From positions 1 through 5,552 of the forward strand of contig RFQN01000105.1 of assembly GCA_009924965.1 (NCBI GenBank): 5,552 nt of DNA, given 5' to 3'. Both the position numbers and the translations under genes were made by a program. The stretch comes from Verrucomicrobiota bacterium (lineage in GTDB: Bacteria; Verrucomicrobiota; Verrucomicrobiia; Opitutales; UBA953). Below, one piece after another: positions 1-5,359 of the stretch (its first letter is position 1; the number at the start of each line of letters is the position of its first letter). Below the pieces are notes generated by a model, which saw only the letters and a list, made by a program, of their open reading frames with translations, did not search any database and was not told the DNA's origin.

Positions 1-522
1 GGCAACCAGGTGAAGCTGTCGGTGACCAGCGAAGTCAAGGAAGCCCGCTTCATCATGCCGGACGGTTCCGAGATTCCCGCCGTCGTTGTCTACAAGGACC
101 GTGACCTGAACTTGGCCTATCTCCGTCCGGAAGCCGGCGCCGAGGAAGCCAAGGACGCCAAGTTCGTGCCGATCAACCTTACCGCGGTGCAGAAGCTGGG
201 CATCCTGGATGAGGTCGTCGTGCTCTCTCGCCTGGATAAGGCCATGGGTCGGACCGCCTCCGTCGAGTGCGATGCCGTCCGGGCCGTCCTGGAGAAGCCC
301 CGCGCCTATTATTCGATCCACCTCAGCACGACGGGGTTGCCGGTCTTCGGCAACACGGGCCATTTCGCCGGCCTCCTGACCACGCGCTTCGGCAGCGCCG
401 GCGACAACGGTGGCATCTCGATGTCTCCGGTGGTCCTCCCGGCCGCCGAGGTCGTCAAGTCGATCGAGCAGGCCAAGACCAAGCTCGCTCCCGCGGCCAA
501 GGCGCCCGAAGCCAAGAAATAA
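1..522 (+). CDS. Trypsin/HtrA-fold protein, probably catalytically degenerate (5' end outside window)
   Basis: The frame is open from base 1, so the gene starts upstream; the in-frame GTG at 10 is unlikely to be the start. 173 codons are visible. Window residues 19-40 align without gaps to the HtrA/DegP strand that carries the catalytic Asp: PDG at 20-22, then KDRDLNLAYL at 32-41, against the family's KDPRSDIAL. Residues 109-116 (STTGLPVF) sit where the family has GNSGGPVF, followed by a GHFAGLL segment like the usual GxxxGI. In this alignment the catalytic Asp is Asn37 and the catalytic Ser is Thr111, so I infer a non-proteolytic relative that may bind peptides or act as a scaffold. The catalytic His region lies outside the window. 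The C-terminus is an Ala/Lys/Pro-rich tail with no PDZ domain. No close partner is visible; the sigma gene begins 54 nt downstream. The fold call is moderately secure, the loss of activity less so. Confidence 0.6.
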   Translation, partial: GNQVKLSVTSEVKEARFIMPDGSEIPAVVVYKDRDLNLAYLRPEAGAEEAKDAKFVPINLTAVQKLGILDEVVVLSRLDKAMGRTASVECDAVRAVLEKPRAYYSIHLSTTGLPVFGNTGHFAGLLTTRFGSAGDNGGISMSPVVLPAAEVVKSIEQAKTKLAPAAKAPEAKK

Positions 523-576
523 ACTTTGGCTCCGCAGCCTCCAACTTTCCCGCCTTTAGGTGGTTTAAATCCCTAG

Positions 577-1149
577 ATGCCTGCGGAGAACCCAGCGTTG
601 CCTGAGGACGAGGACGACAAGCGGCTGATGTCGCTGGTCGCCGCCGGCGACGATGACGCGCTCCGTCAGCTCGTGGATCGCCATCATCCCCGGTTGGTCG
701 GTTATCTCCGGGCGGAAGTCGGCTCGCAGACGACCGCGGAGGAGTTGGCGATGGAAGTGTTCGTGCGCCTACACCGGGCCGCCGCGCGTTGGCGGCCCGA
801 AGCCAAACTCAGCACTTACCTCATCCACATCGCCCACAACCTCGTGCTCAACGAGTGGCGGCGCAAGACCCGCAAGCCGACCAGCACCTTGGAGTCGGCC
901 CCCGAGCCTGGCGATGCCAGCCATGAGTCTGCCCGCAAGGTGGTCGAACTGGAGGAATCCTTCCAGAAGGCGGTGGCCCAGCTCCCCCCTGAGCAGCGGA
1001 CGGCAATCCTCCTTTTGGTGCAGCAAGACCTCCCTTACGAGGAGATCGCCGTGGCCATGGACGCCCCGGTTTCCTCGGTAAAAACGTGGATTCACCGTGC
1101 CCGCACCCGTTTACGCGAACTTTTGAAGGACTATTATGAAAAAAACTAA
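577..1149 (+). CDS. ECF-type RNA polymerase sigma factor (sigma-70 family)
   Basis: A 190-residue protein of typical ECF size. Region 2 spans about residues 25-96, with DDDALRQLVDRHHPRL, the TAEELAMEVFVRLHR core-binding/-10 segment, and LSTYLIHIAHNLVLNEWRR. After an acidic Pro/Ser/Glu-rich linker (about 100-122), region 4 runs about 130-183: LPPEQRTAILLL, then the helix-turn-helix YEEIAVAMDAPVSSVKTWIHRAR, which contacts the -35 element. The protein directs core RNA polymerase to a small regulon, often including its own operon. The ATG at 577 is favoured because it gives a full region 2 with a short acidic N-terminus. AGGTGG at 558-563 is the only Shine-Dalgarno-like sequence and sits rather far away (13 nt). 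ATG at 628 is an alternative start. A membrane protein and an exported protein follow in the same direction, as expected for a sigma/anti-sigma cluster. The last codons contain a run of seven A (1139-1145). The family is certain; the subgroup and regulon cannot be read here. Confidence 0.95.
   Translation: MPAENPALPEDEDDKRLMSLVAAGDDDALRQLVDRHHPRLVGYLRAEVGSQTTAEELAMEVFVRLHRAAARWRPEAKLSTYLIHIAHNLVLNEWRRKTRKPTSTLESAPEPGDASHESARKVVELEESFQKAVAQLPPEQRTAILLLVQQDLPYEEIAVAMDAPVSSVKTWIHRARTRLRELLKDYYEKN
1125..1130 (+). promoter_or_regulatory. Shine-Dalgarno sequence GAAGGA for the short bridging ORF
   Basis: GAAGGA lies 5 nt before ATG 1136, inside the 3' end of the sigma gene. It stands out because neighbouring starts (577, 1199, 1572, 4847, 5359) have weak or no such sequence. 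It supports translation starting at 1136 rather than directly at 1199. Confidence 0.4.
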
Positions 1150-1195
1150 CCCCTGCAACCTGCCGCCCTTGGCGGGGTTTCATTCCCTGAACTGA
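1136..1195 (+). CDS. Candidate 19-residue leader/coupling peptide between sigma factor and membrane partner
   Basis: ATG at 1136 lies inside the last codons of the sigma gene in another frame. It is preceded by GAAGGA (1125-1130) at a 5-nt spacing, the best ribosome binding site on the plus strand of this window. The frame encodes MKKTNPCNLPPLAGFHSLN and stops with TGA at 1193-1195, three bases before the ATG of the next gene (1199), with which it is in frame. That next gene has no Shine-Dalgarno sequence. I infer that ribosomes from the sigma gene, or newly loaded at 1136, are carried to 1199 by reinitiation, which would fix the sigma to anti-sigma ratio. The peptide has a Lys-Lys start but is too short and Pro-rich for a signal peptide. 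A frame this short can arise by chance, so the evidence is the binding site plus the exact junction geometry. Confidence 0.4.
   Translation: MKKTNPCNLPPLAGFHSLN
1163..1180 (+). terminator. Weak hairpin in the sigma / membrane-protein junction (possible attenuator)
   Basis: CCGCC (1163-1167), a 3-nt loop CTT and GGCGG (1171-1175) form a 5-bp stem followed by GGTTT. An alternative outer pairing joins AACCCC (1148-1153) to GGGGTT (1174-1179), so the two structures compete for the same right arm. The T-run is only three bases, so strong termination is unlikely. A partial attenuator or an mRNA structure tuning translation of the gene at 1199 is more plausible. It lies within the 19-codon ORF, so translating ribosomes would disrupt it. 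Confidence 0.3.
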
Positions 1196-1198
1196 CCC

Positions 1199-1567
1199 AT
1201 GGAAAAGCCTTCCAACAGTAACTTCGACCGCGACCTCGCCGCCGCTTTGGCGCCCGGCCAGCGCGCCTTTGTCCCTGGGTTCAGCGACCGTGTCGTGGGT
1301 GCCGTCCAGGCCGACCGCGCCCGCCGCAAGGTCATCCGCTGGAGCTCCATCGCTTCGACCGTCGCCGCCTGCTTCGTGGCCGCCTTCGTCTTGACCCGTC
1401 CCTCGGCCGACGACGCCTTGATCCAGCAGACCCATGCGCTGTTGGCCAGCGACGAGTCCGCCAAGTTCAACGCGATCCTCGGCGTCGCCGACGACCTCGC
1501 GATCCTCACCCCGGTCGTCGACAAGCCCTCGGCGGTCGTCGAGGCCCTCGCCACCACCGGACTTTAA
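1199..1567 (+). CDS. Small single-pass membrane protein, candidate anti-sigma factor
   Basis: A 122-residue protein. The N-terminal part (about 1-45) is predicted cytoplasmic: acidic and polar, with FVPGFSDRVVGAV at 24-36, then a basic stretch RARRKVIR at 40-47. One hydrophobic segment follows (about 48-66, SSIASTVAACFVAAFVLT). The remaining roughly 55 residues (PSADDALIQQTHALLAS onward) would face the periplasm under the positive-inside rule. The position directly after an ECF sigma gene, the size and this topology all suggest the membrane anti-sigma that holds the sigma factor until a signal arrives. There is no HxxxCxxC zinc-binding anti-sigma motif; the only Cys, C58, lies in the membrane segment. 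The role therefore rests on context rather than domain recognition. ATG 1199 lacks a Shine-Dalgarno sequence and follows the bridging ORF's TGA by 3 nt. The stop is 4 nt before the next start, consistent with coupling. It could instead be a small membrane protein of other function. Confidence 0.65.
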   Translation: MEKPSNSNFDRDLAAALAPGQRAFVPGFSDRVVGAVQADRARRKVIRWSSIASTVAACFVAAFVLTRPSADDALIQQTHALLASDESAKFNAILGVADDLAILTPVVDKPSAVVEALATTGL

Positions 1568-1571
1568 GCCC

Positions 1572-2126
1572 ATGCGCCTCAGCCATCTGCTGCCGGTCCT
1601 GCTGGGAAGCTTTGTTTGGGCCGCCGATCCGGCGGTCCCGCCGGGAAACCGCCCGCCGGTGAGCGAGCCGTCGGCGGAGGAGATCCAGACCATCCGCAAG
1701 ATTGTTGAGCTCGCTCCGGAGCGTATCCGCGGGATGCGCGAGGCCATCGAGCACATCGAACACATGTCGGGCGACGATCGCCGCGAATTCGCCAAGAAGC
1801 TGGCGGAGCTGGAGAACGCCAGCCCGGAGGAGCGTCGCAAGGCCTTCAAGGAATTGCGCGAGCGCAGCGGCACCAGTGGCTACGGTTTCGCTACCCGCGT
1901 GTTGGAGCATCACCTGAAGCAGATGCCGGCGGACCAGGCCAAGGAAGAGCGCGAAAAGTTCCTTAAGCTTTCGCGCGAGGAACGCTTCGCCTACATTCGT
2001 AGGCTCATGGAGAAGTACGGCCCTGAGATGAAGGAAGCTAAGGCGAAGTCGGCCGCCGCTAAGGACGGCGACGGTAAGCGCCGCACGCCTCCTGCTGAAG
2101 CCACCCCGGCTCCCGCGGGCCAATAA
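1572..2126 (+). CDS. Exported charged helical protein, Spy/CpxP- or DUF3106-like (candidate periplasmic sensor or chaperone)
   Basis: 184 residues from ATG 1572. This start is chosen over the in-frame ATG at 1434 because it begins exactly at a signal peptide, MRLSHLLPVLLGSFVWA, with likely cleavage after VWA at residue 17, and because it lies 4 nt after the previous stop. The mature protein is Pro-rich at first, then from about residue 35 to 165 almost entirely charged amphipathic helix. Three similar helix starts recur: MSGDDRREFAKKL (69), ASPEERRKAFKEL (83) and LSREERFAYIRRL (133). They recall the LSPEER repeats of DUF3106 proteins and, more loosely, the LTxxQ repeats of Spy/CpxP. His pairs at 61/64 and 112/113 and several Met could bind metal, but this is unproven. 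The tail (158-184) is Ala/Lys/Pro-rich and probably disordered. As third gene of a sigma cluster it could be the periplasmic signal sensor, as CnrX is in CnrYXH, or a target chaperone. Export is confident; the family is tentative. Confidence 0.7.
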   Translation: MRLSHLLPVLLGSFVWAADPAVPPGNRPPVSEPSAEEIQTIRKIVELAPERIRGMREAIEHIEHMSGDDRREFAKKLAELENASPEERRKAFKELRERSGTSGYGFATRVLEHHLKQMPADQAKEEREKFLKLSREERFAYIRRLMEKYGPEMKEAKAKSAAAKDGDGKRRTPPAEATPAPAGQ

Positions 2127-2129
2127 GGC

Positions 2130-3002
2130 TTAGACCTGCAGTGGCTTGATGCTTGGGTTCTCGCCGTGCTTCCAGCGGTCGTGAGCCCAGAGCCAGTCGG
2201 CGCAGGCCTCGTCTCCCGACCGCAGGCGGGCTTCCAACCAAGCGTTCGACTCCAGCGTCAGGCCGACGGAGTCCGTCGACGTGAGGGGATGCGTGCGAAG
2301 CCGGCAGCGCCAGAAGCCGGTGCGCTCGGCCCAGAAGACGCGGGCAGACGCCTTGAAGCGCTGGGCGATGATGCCCGGCAGGTCGGTGGTCGCGACCGGT
2401 CGGCCGAGGAAATCCATCCGCGAGCCGAGGTGCGTGCTTTGGTCGAAGAGGATTGCGGCGATCTCACCGTTGCGGACGGCTTGCATCGTCTGGCCGAAGC
2501 CCTCGCGCCTGGAGACTAGGCGCATGCCGAAACGCTCACGCGAGGCCTTGACCCAGACCTCCGCGGCGGCGAGGTCGAGCGGGCGATACAAGGTGACCCA
2601 GTCGCGGCGACCGAGGTCGGCGTCGAGGAACTTCACGGCCGTCATCATCTCCATCAAGGAGAAGTGCGGCACGAAGAGCACATAACCACCAGCTTCACGC
2701 AGGTTGGCGGGACCGGCGAGCAGCTCGGGGTGGAGCTGGATGCGGTCGCGCACTTCCGTTTCGTTCAGCCGCGGTGAGGCGATGGCGTAGAGGCCCATCT
2801 CAGCGGTGCGCCGGCACGACAGTCGGCCGATGCGCCGGACCCAGGCTGCATCCTTATCTGGAAAGCTGGCCGCCAAGTTGCGGGTGATCGTCTGGCGGCG
2901 TAGGCCCCACAGGACCCAGCTCAGACCCCAGGCGTTGAGGCGGGCGAAGGCTTCCGGAAGGGTGGCCAGCAACCAAGCATAGATGGCGATGAGGAAGCGC
3001 AT
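2130..3002 (-). CDS. LpxL/HtrB-family lipid A (lysophospholipid) acyltransferase
   Basis: 290 residues, close to the usual 290-310 for this family. An N-terminal hydrophobic segment (about 3-35, with Trp-rich LSWVLWGL) would anchor the protein to the inner membrane. FVPHFSLMEMM at 110-120 holds the HxxxxE/D catalytic motif (H113, E118). FDQSTHLGSRMDFLGRPVATT at 186-206 matches the conserved substrate-site block of the family, and WLWAHDRWK at 270-278 is the characteristic C-terminal W-H-RWK motif. Such enzymes transfer a secondary acyl chain from acyl-ACP to a Kdo-lipid A precursor on the cytoplasmic face. Some relatives in other phyla acylate other lipids, so the exact acceptor is not certain and no gene symbol is given. 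ATG 3002 lies 10 nt after the stop of the P-loop gene, so the two are probably co-transcribed with aroC. The stop codon faces the sigma-cluster stop across 3 nt, without an intervening terminator. Confidence 0.88.
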   Translation of the reverse strand: MRFLIAIYAWLLATLPEAFARLNAWGLSWVLWGLRRQTITRNLAASFPDKDAAWVRRIGRLSCRRTAEMGLYAIASPRLNETEVRDRIQLHPELLAGPANLREAGGYVLFVPHFSLMEMMTAVKFLDADLGRRDWVTLYRPLDLAAAEVWVKASRERFGMRLVSRREGFGQTMQAVRNGEIAAILFDQSTHLGSRMDFLGRPVATTDLPGIIAQRFKASARVFWAERTGFWRCRLRTHPLTSTDSVGLTLESNAWLEARLRSGDEACADWLWAHDRWKHGENPSIKPLQV

Positions 3003-3012
3003 CGCCCGGTGG

Positions 3013-3741
3013 TCAGCGTCCCTCGACGCGGAGCGTTTCCGTGATGTCGGGCACGGCGATCAAGCGGCGGCCGTAGTCGTCGCGCGCGAAGTATTTATCC
3101 GGCTGGCGCACCAGGTCGAACGGTTCGTCGGGCAGGTTGTCCTCGTCGAACTCCATCTCGTCGACGGCGTCGATCTCGTCGAAGATGTGGGACATCCGTA
3201 AGGGTTCGCCCTCGATGACTTCGGCCGGGTTGGCCAAGCTGCCGTTCTTCAGCAGGTTGACGAAGAGGCACGGGTAGAACGCGTCGGTGTAGGTCGCGAG
3301 GTATTTGCTCAGCCATTGGCCGGGCACTTCCCAGCGGCGGGCGACGATGACGGCGTCGGCGAAATGGACGGCCGCCCCGTACCATTCGGCGACGACCTCA
3401 TGGCGATGGGCGAGCGGGCAGTCGAGGACCGCGACGATGCGCTGCACCTGCCACTGGGTCGAGCCATGGAGTATGCGATGCAAGGCCTCCATCTGGTCGA
3501 CCACCGAGCGGCGGCCGTCGGTGACGAGGATGGCCGCATCTTCCGTGCCGGGGGCGGGGAGGATGGCTTGCTCATCGGTCAGCGACCATAGGTCTCCGGC
3601 GGGGTGGTCAGCCGGGGCATCGCCCGCGATGCGGAGCGTGCGGACCTGCTTCCCGGCGGGCCAGGCGTTCTCGATCAGTTCCTTGAGCAGGATGCTGCGA
3701 CCGGAGCCAGCCGGACCGAGGACGAGGATCAGCGGGGTCAT
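3013..3741 (-). CDS. P-loop protein with degenerate nucleotide-binding motifs, loosely CobW/G3E-GTPase-like
   Basis: 242 residues from ATG 3741, chosen because it overlaps the aroC TGA as ATGA and places the P-loop at residues 9-16, as usual. That loop reads GPAGSGRS: it fits Walker A except that the invariant Lys is Arg15. Later segments follow the CobW/G3E order: AILVTDGRRSV (70-80), RIVAVLDCPL (101-110, Walker B-like with D107), and FADAVIVARRWE (127-138), where CobW proteins have AD-hydrophobic-NKxD. In the last, Asn, Lys and Asp of the guanine motif appear as Ala134, Arg135 and Trp137. The CxCC metal motif of CobW is missing. A conserved-looking SKYLATYTDAFYPCLFVNLLKNGSLANP (145-172) and a very acidic patch (188-209) follow. 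It is probably a soluble cytoplasmic protein with weak or no GTPase activity, perhaps regulatory. I do not recognise a named family. The overlap with aroC suggests translational coupling, not necessarily a role in chorismate synthesis. Confidence 0.7.
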   Translation of the reverse strand: MTPLILVLGPAGSGRSILLKELIENAWPAGKQVRTLRIAGDAPADHPAGDLWSLTDEQAILPAPGTEDAAILVTDGRRSVVDQMEALHRILHGSTQWQVQRIVAVLDCPLAHRHEVVAEWYGAAVHFADAVIVARRWEVPGQWLSKYLATYTDAFYPCLFVNLLKNGSLANPAEVIEGEPLRMSHIFDEIDAVDEMEFDEDNLPDEPFDLVRQPDKYFARDDYGRRLIAVPDITETLRVEGR

Positions 3742-4847
3742 GCTTTGCGTCCGCAACGGCCGAAGGGAGCGTTCTGGCCGCGGTCGCGGATCCAATGGTC
3801 GACGGCGACCAAGGCCGCCATGGCTTCGACGATGGGGACCGCGCGGGGCAACACGCAGGGGTCGTGGCGGCCGCGGGCGCTGAGCGAGGTGGCCTTGCCG
3901 TCGGGGCTGACGGTCTGTTGGGGCTTGAGGACCGTGGCGGTGGGCTTGAAGGCTACGCGGAAGACGACGTCTTCGCCGTTGGTGATGCCGCCTTGGGTGC
4001 CGCCCGAGCGGTTGGTGGCGGTGCGGATGCGACCGCCCTTCTTCACGAAGAGGTCGTTGTGTTCGCTGCCTTTGAGCAAGGTGCCGGCGAAGCCGCTGCC
4101 GAGCTCGAAGCCCTTGGTCGCGGGCAGGGACAGCATGGCCTTGGCGAGTTCGGCCTCGAAGCGGTCGAAGACCGGCGAACCGAGCCCGGCGGGGAGCCCG
4201 GAGATGACGCAGCAGATGACGCCGCCGACGGAATCGCCGTCCGCGCGGGCGGCATGGATGCGCGCCTCCATGCGTCGGGCGGTGGCGGGGTGGGGGCAGC
4301 GCGTGGGCGAGGCTTCGACCTGCTGGAGCGTCGGCGTCTTGGCCACCGCGGGCATGCGGATGTCGGCGACGCTTTCGACCCAAGCGGTGATGGTCGCGCC
4401 GCAGGCATGCTTCAGGACGGTCTTGGCGAGCGCGCCGGCGGCGACGCGCGCGGCGGTCTCGCGGGCGGAGGAACGGCCGCCGCCTTCGACGGCGCGGATG
4501 CCGTATTTCGCGTCGTAAGTGAAATCCGCATGCGAAGGCCGGTAGGCGCTCTGCATCTCCGCGTAGGCGGAGGAACGCTGGTCGACGTTGCGGATGACGA
4601 TGGCGATGGGCGACCCGAGGGTGAGCCCGGCGGGCGAGAGGCCGGAGAGGATCTCAGGCACGTCGCCCTCCTGGCGTTGCGTGGTCAGCTTGCTCTGGCC
4701 GGGGCGCCGGCGGGCGAGCTCGCTCTGCAGGAAGGCGAGGTCGAACGGCACGCGCGGCGGGCAGCCGTCGATGACGACGCCGAGCGCCGGGCCATGGCTT
4801 TCGCCGAAGGTCGCGATGCGGAAACTATGTCCGTGGATGTTGCCCAT
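3738..4847 (-). CDS. aroC: Chorismate synthase
   Basis: Catalyses the last step of the shikimate pathway: 5-enolpyruvylshikimate-3-phosphate to chorismate with release of phosphate, using reduced FMN as a cofactor that is not consumed overall. Chorismate feeds Trp, Phe, Tyr, folate and quinone synthesis; the enzyme is a cytoplasmic tetramer. The 369 residues are full length. Diagnostic motifs are FGESHG at 14-19 (with H18), RPSHADFTYDAKYG at 103-116 (H106, the second conserved His), EGGGRSSARETAARVAAGA at 121-139, GGTQGGITNGED at 282-293, and GRHDPCVLPRAVPIVEAM at 326-343. Nothing looks damaged. ATG 4847 gives the conserved MGNxxGxxFRxxTFGESHG start but has no Shine-Dalgarno sequence. It is the first gene of an apparent operon: its TGA overlaps the ATG of the P-loop gene, followed by the acyltransferase. 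A strong terminator of the upstream lipoprotein gene ends only 20 nt before this start, so the promoter must lie in or next to that terminator. Confidence 0.98.
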   Translation of the reverse strand: MGNIHGHSFRIATFGESHGPALGVVIDGCPPRVPFDLAFLQSELARRRPGQSKLTTQRQEGDVPEILSGLSPAGLTLGSPIAIVIRNVDQRSSAYAEMQSAYRPSHADFTYDAKYGIRAVEGGGRSSARETAARVAAGALAKTVLKHACGATITAWVESVADIRMPAVAKTPTLQQVEASPTRCPHPATARRMEARIHAARADGDSVGGVICCVISGLPAGLGSPVFDRFEAELAKAMLSLPATKGFELGSGFAGTLLKGSEHNDLFVKKGGRIRTATNRSGGTQGGITNGEDVVFRVAFKPTATVLKPQQTVSPDGKATSLSARGRHDPCVLPRAVPIVEAMAALVAVDHWIRDRGQNAPFGRCGRKA

Positions 4848-4867
4848 GTCTTGGTGAATGCTGGTTT

Positions 4868-4905
4868 AAAAAAGAACGCCGCCGAGCCGAAAGGCCAGGC
4901 GGCGT
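4868..4905 (-). terminator. Strong intrinsic terminator of the lipoprotein gene
   Basis: On the minus strand an 8-bp perfect stem ACGCCGCC / GGCGGCGT (4905-4898 with 4883-4876) encloses an inner GCC/GGC pairing with a TTTC loop. It is followed directly by TTCTTTTTT (4876-4868). It lies 25 nt after the lipoprotein stop codon. The plus-strand side has no T-run, so it acts in one direction only. A second small hairpin, GGCG-GTTC-CGCC (4911-4922), sits between it and the stop codon. Confidence 0.88.
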
Positions 4906-4930
4906 CCGTTGGCGGTTCCGCCCGGCGCGC

Positions 4931-5359
4931 TTAGCGGCGGAGGTTCTGCGTGATGCGGGAGACGATCTGCTGGCTCTGTTCGCAGTTGCCGAAGAAGCCG
5001 TACTTCACGGTGACCTGGGTGAAGTTCTCCTTGGTGACCTGGTCTTCGACCTTCTCGACTTCAATCTTGATCTCGAGGTCGCCGATGGCGCGGGCGTAGA
5101 CGGTGACGGCCTGCAGCTCGTTGTTCACGCGCTTGTCGGATTCGCCCATACGCTTCATGGTGTCGCTCTGCGAGTCGACGGCGCGCTTCACGGCGTTGAA
5201 GACCGCCTCCGGCGAGGCCTTGTAGCGCGTCACGAGCGAACCGGTGACGTTGGAGTACGTCGAGCTGGCCTGGTCGGGATTGTCGACACCGACGTAGGTG
5301 TTGCAGCCGGTGAAGGCGAGCGTGGCGGCGAGGAGGGCGAAGGGAACGGCGTGCTTCAT
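4931..5359 (-). CDS. Small lipoprotein, DUF3568-like
   Basis: 142 residues. Residues 1-18 form a lipoprotein signal peptide (Lys2, hydrophobic PFALLAATLAFTG) with a lipobox FTGC and the lipidated Cys at 19. Asn at +2 fits outer-membrane sorting by the E. coli rule, if that rule holds here. The mature part reads SSTYSNVTGSLVTRYKASPEAVFNAVKRAV (32-61), then alternating beta-like strands AVTVYARAIGDLEIKIEVEKV (84-104), ending with TQVTVKYGFFGNCEQSQQIVSRI (114-136). The GxxGxxxxSxxIxxxI ending and overall length resemble the DUF3568 lipoproteins, whose function is unknown. C126 could form a disulfide only with a partner, since the other Cys is lipidated. It is a single-gene transcription unit: a strong terminator follows, and the next upstream 193 nt hold no convincing gene. 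ATG 5359 is the start because it begins the signal peptide. No Shine-Dalgarno sequence precedes it; the bases there are CCTCCT, its complement. Confidence 0.8.
   Translation of the reverse strand: MKHAVPFALLAATLAFTGCNTYVGVDNPDQASSTYSNVTGSLVTRYKASPEAVFNAVKRAVDSQSDTMKRMGESDKRVNNELQAVTVYARAIGDLEIKIEVEKVEDQVTKENFTQVTVKYGFFGNCEQSQQIVSRITQNLRR

Noticed and set aside
550..570. Hairpin CCGCC-TTTA-GGTGG followed by TTTAAAT after the first gene
   Set aside because: The stem is only 5 bp with a G-U pair and the T-run is three bases, so I do not call it a terminator. TTAAAT (565-570) resembles a -10 box but no -35 fits at the right spacing.
1434..1571. In-frame upstream extension of the exported protein starting at ATG 1434
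   Set aside because: It overlaps the membrane-protein gene in another frame, is Arg/Ser/Pro-rich shadow sequence, and would bury the clear signal peptide that begins at 1572.
848..1873. 341-residue minus-strand open frame across the sigma, membrane and exported protein genes
   Set aside because: It crosses three plausible plus-strand genes, has no recognisable motifs and is Gly/Arg/Ser-rich; an antisense shadow.
3742..4383. N-terminal extension of the P-loop protein frame into aroC
   Set aside because: The frame stays open because of high GC, but it is His/Arg/Pro-rich and overlaps aroC. ATG 3741 places the P-loop at the N-terminus and overlaps the aroC stop as ATGA.
3795..4934. 379-residue open frame on the plus strand opposite aroC
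   Set aside because: The composition is Gly/Ala/Asp/Arg-rich low complexity, the antisense shadow of a GC-rich gene; aroC on the other strand is unmistakable.
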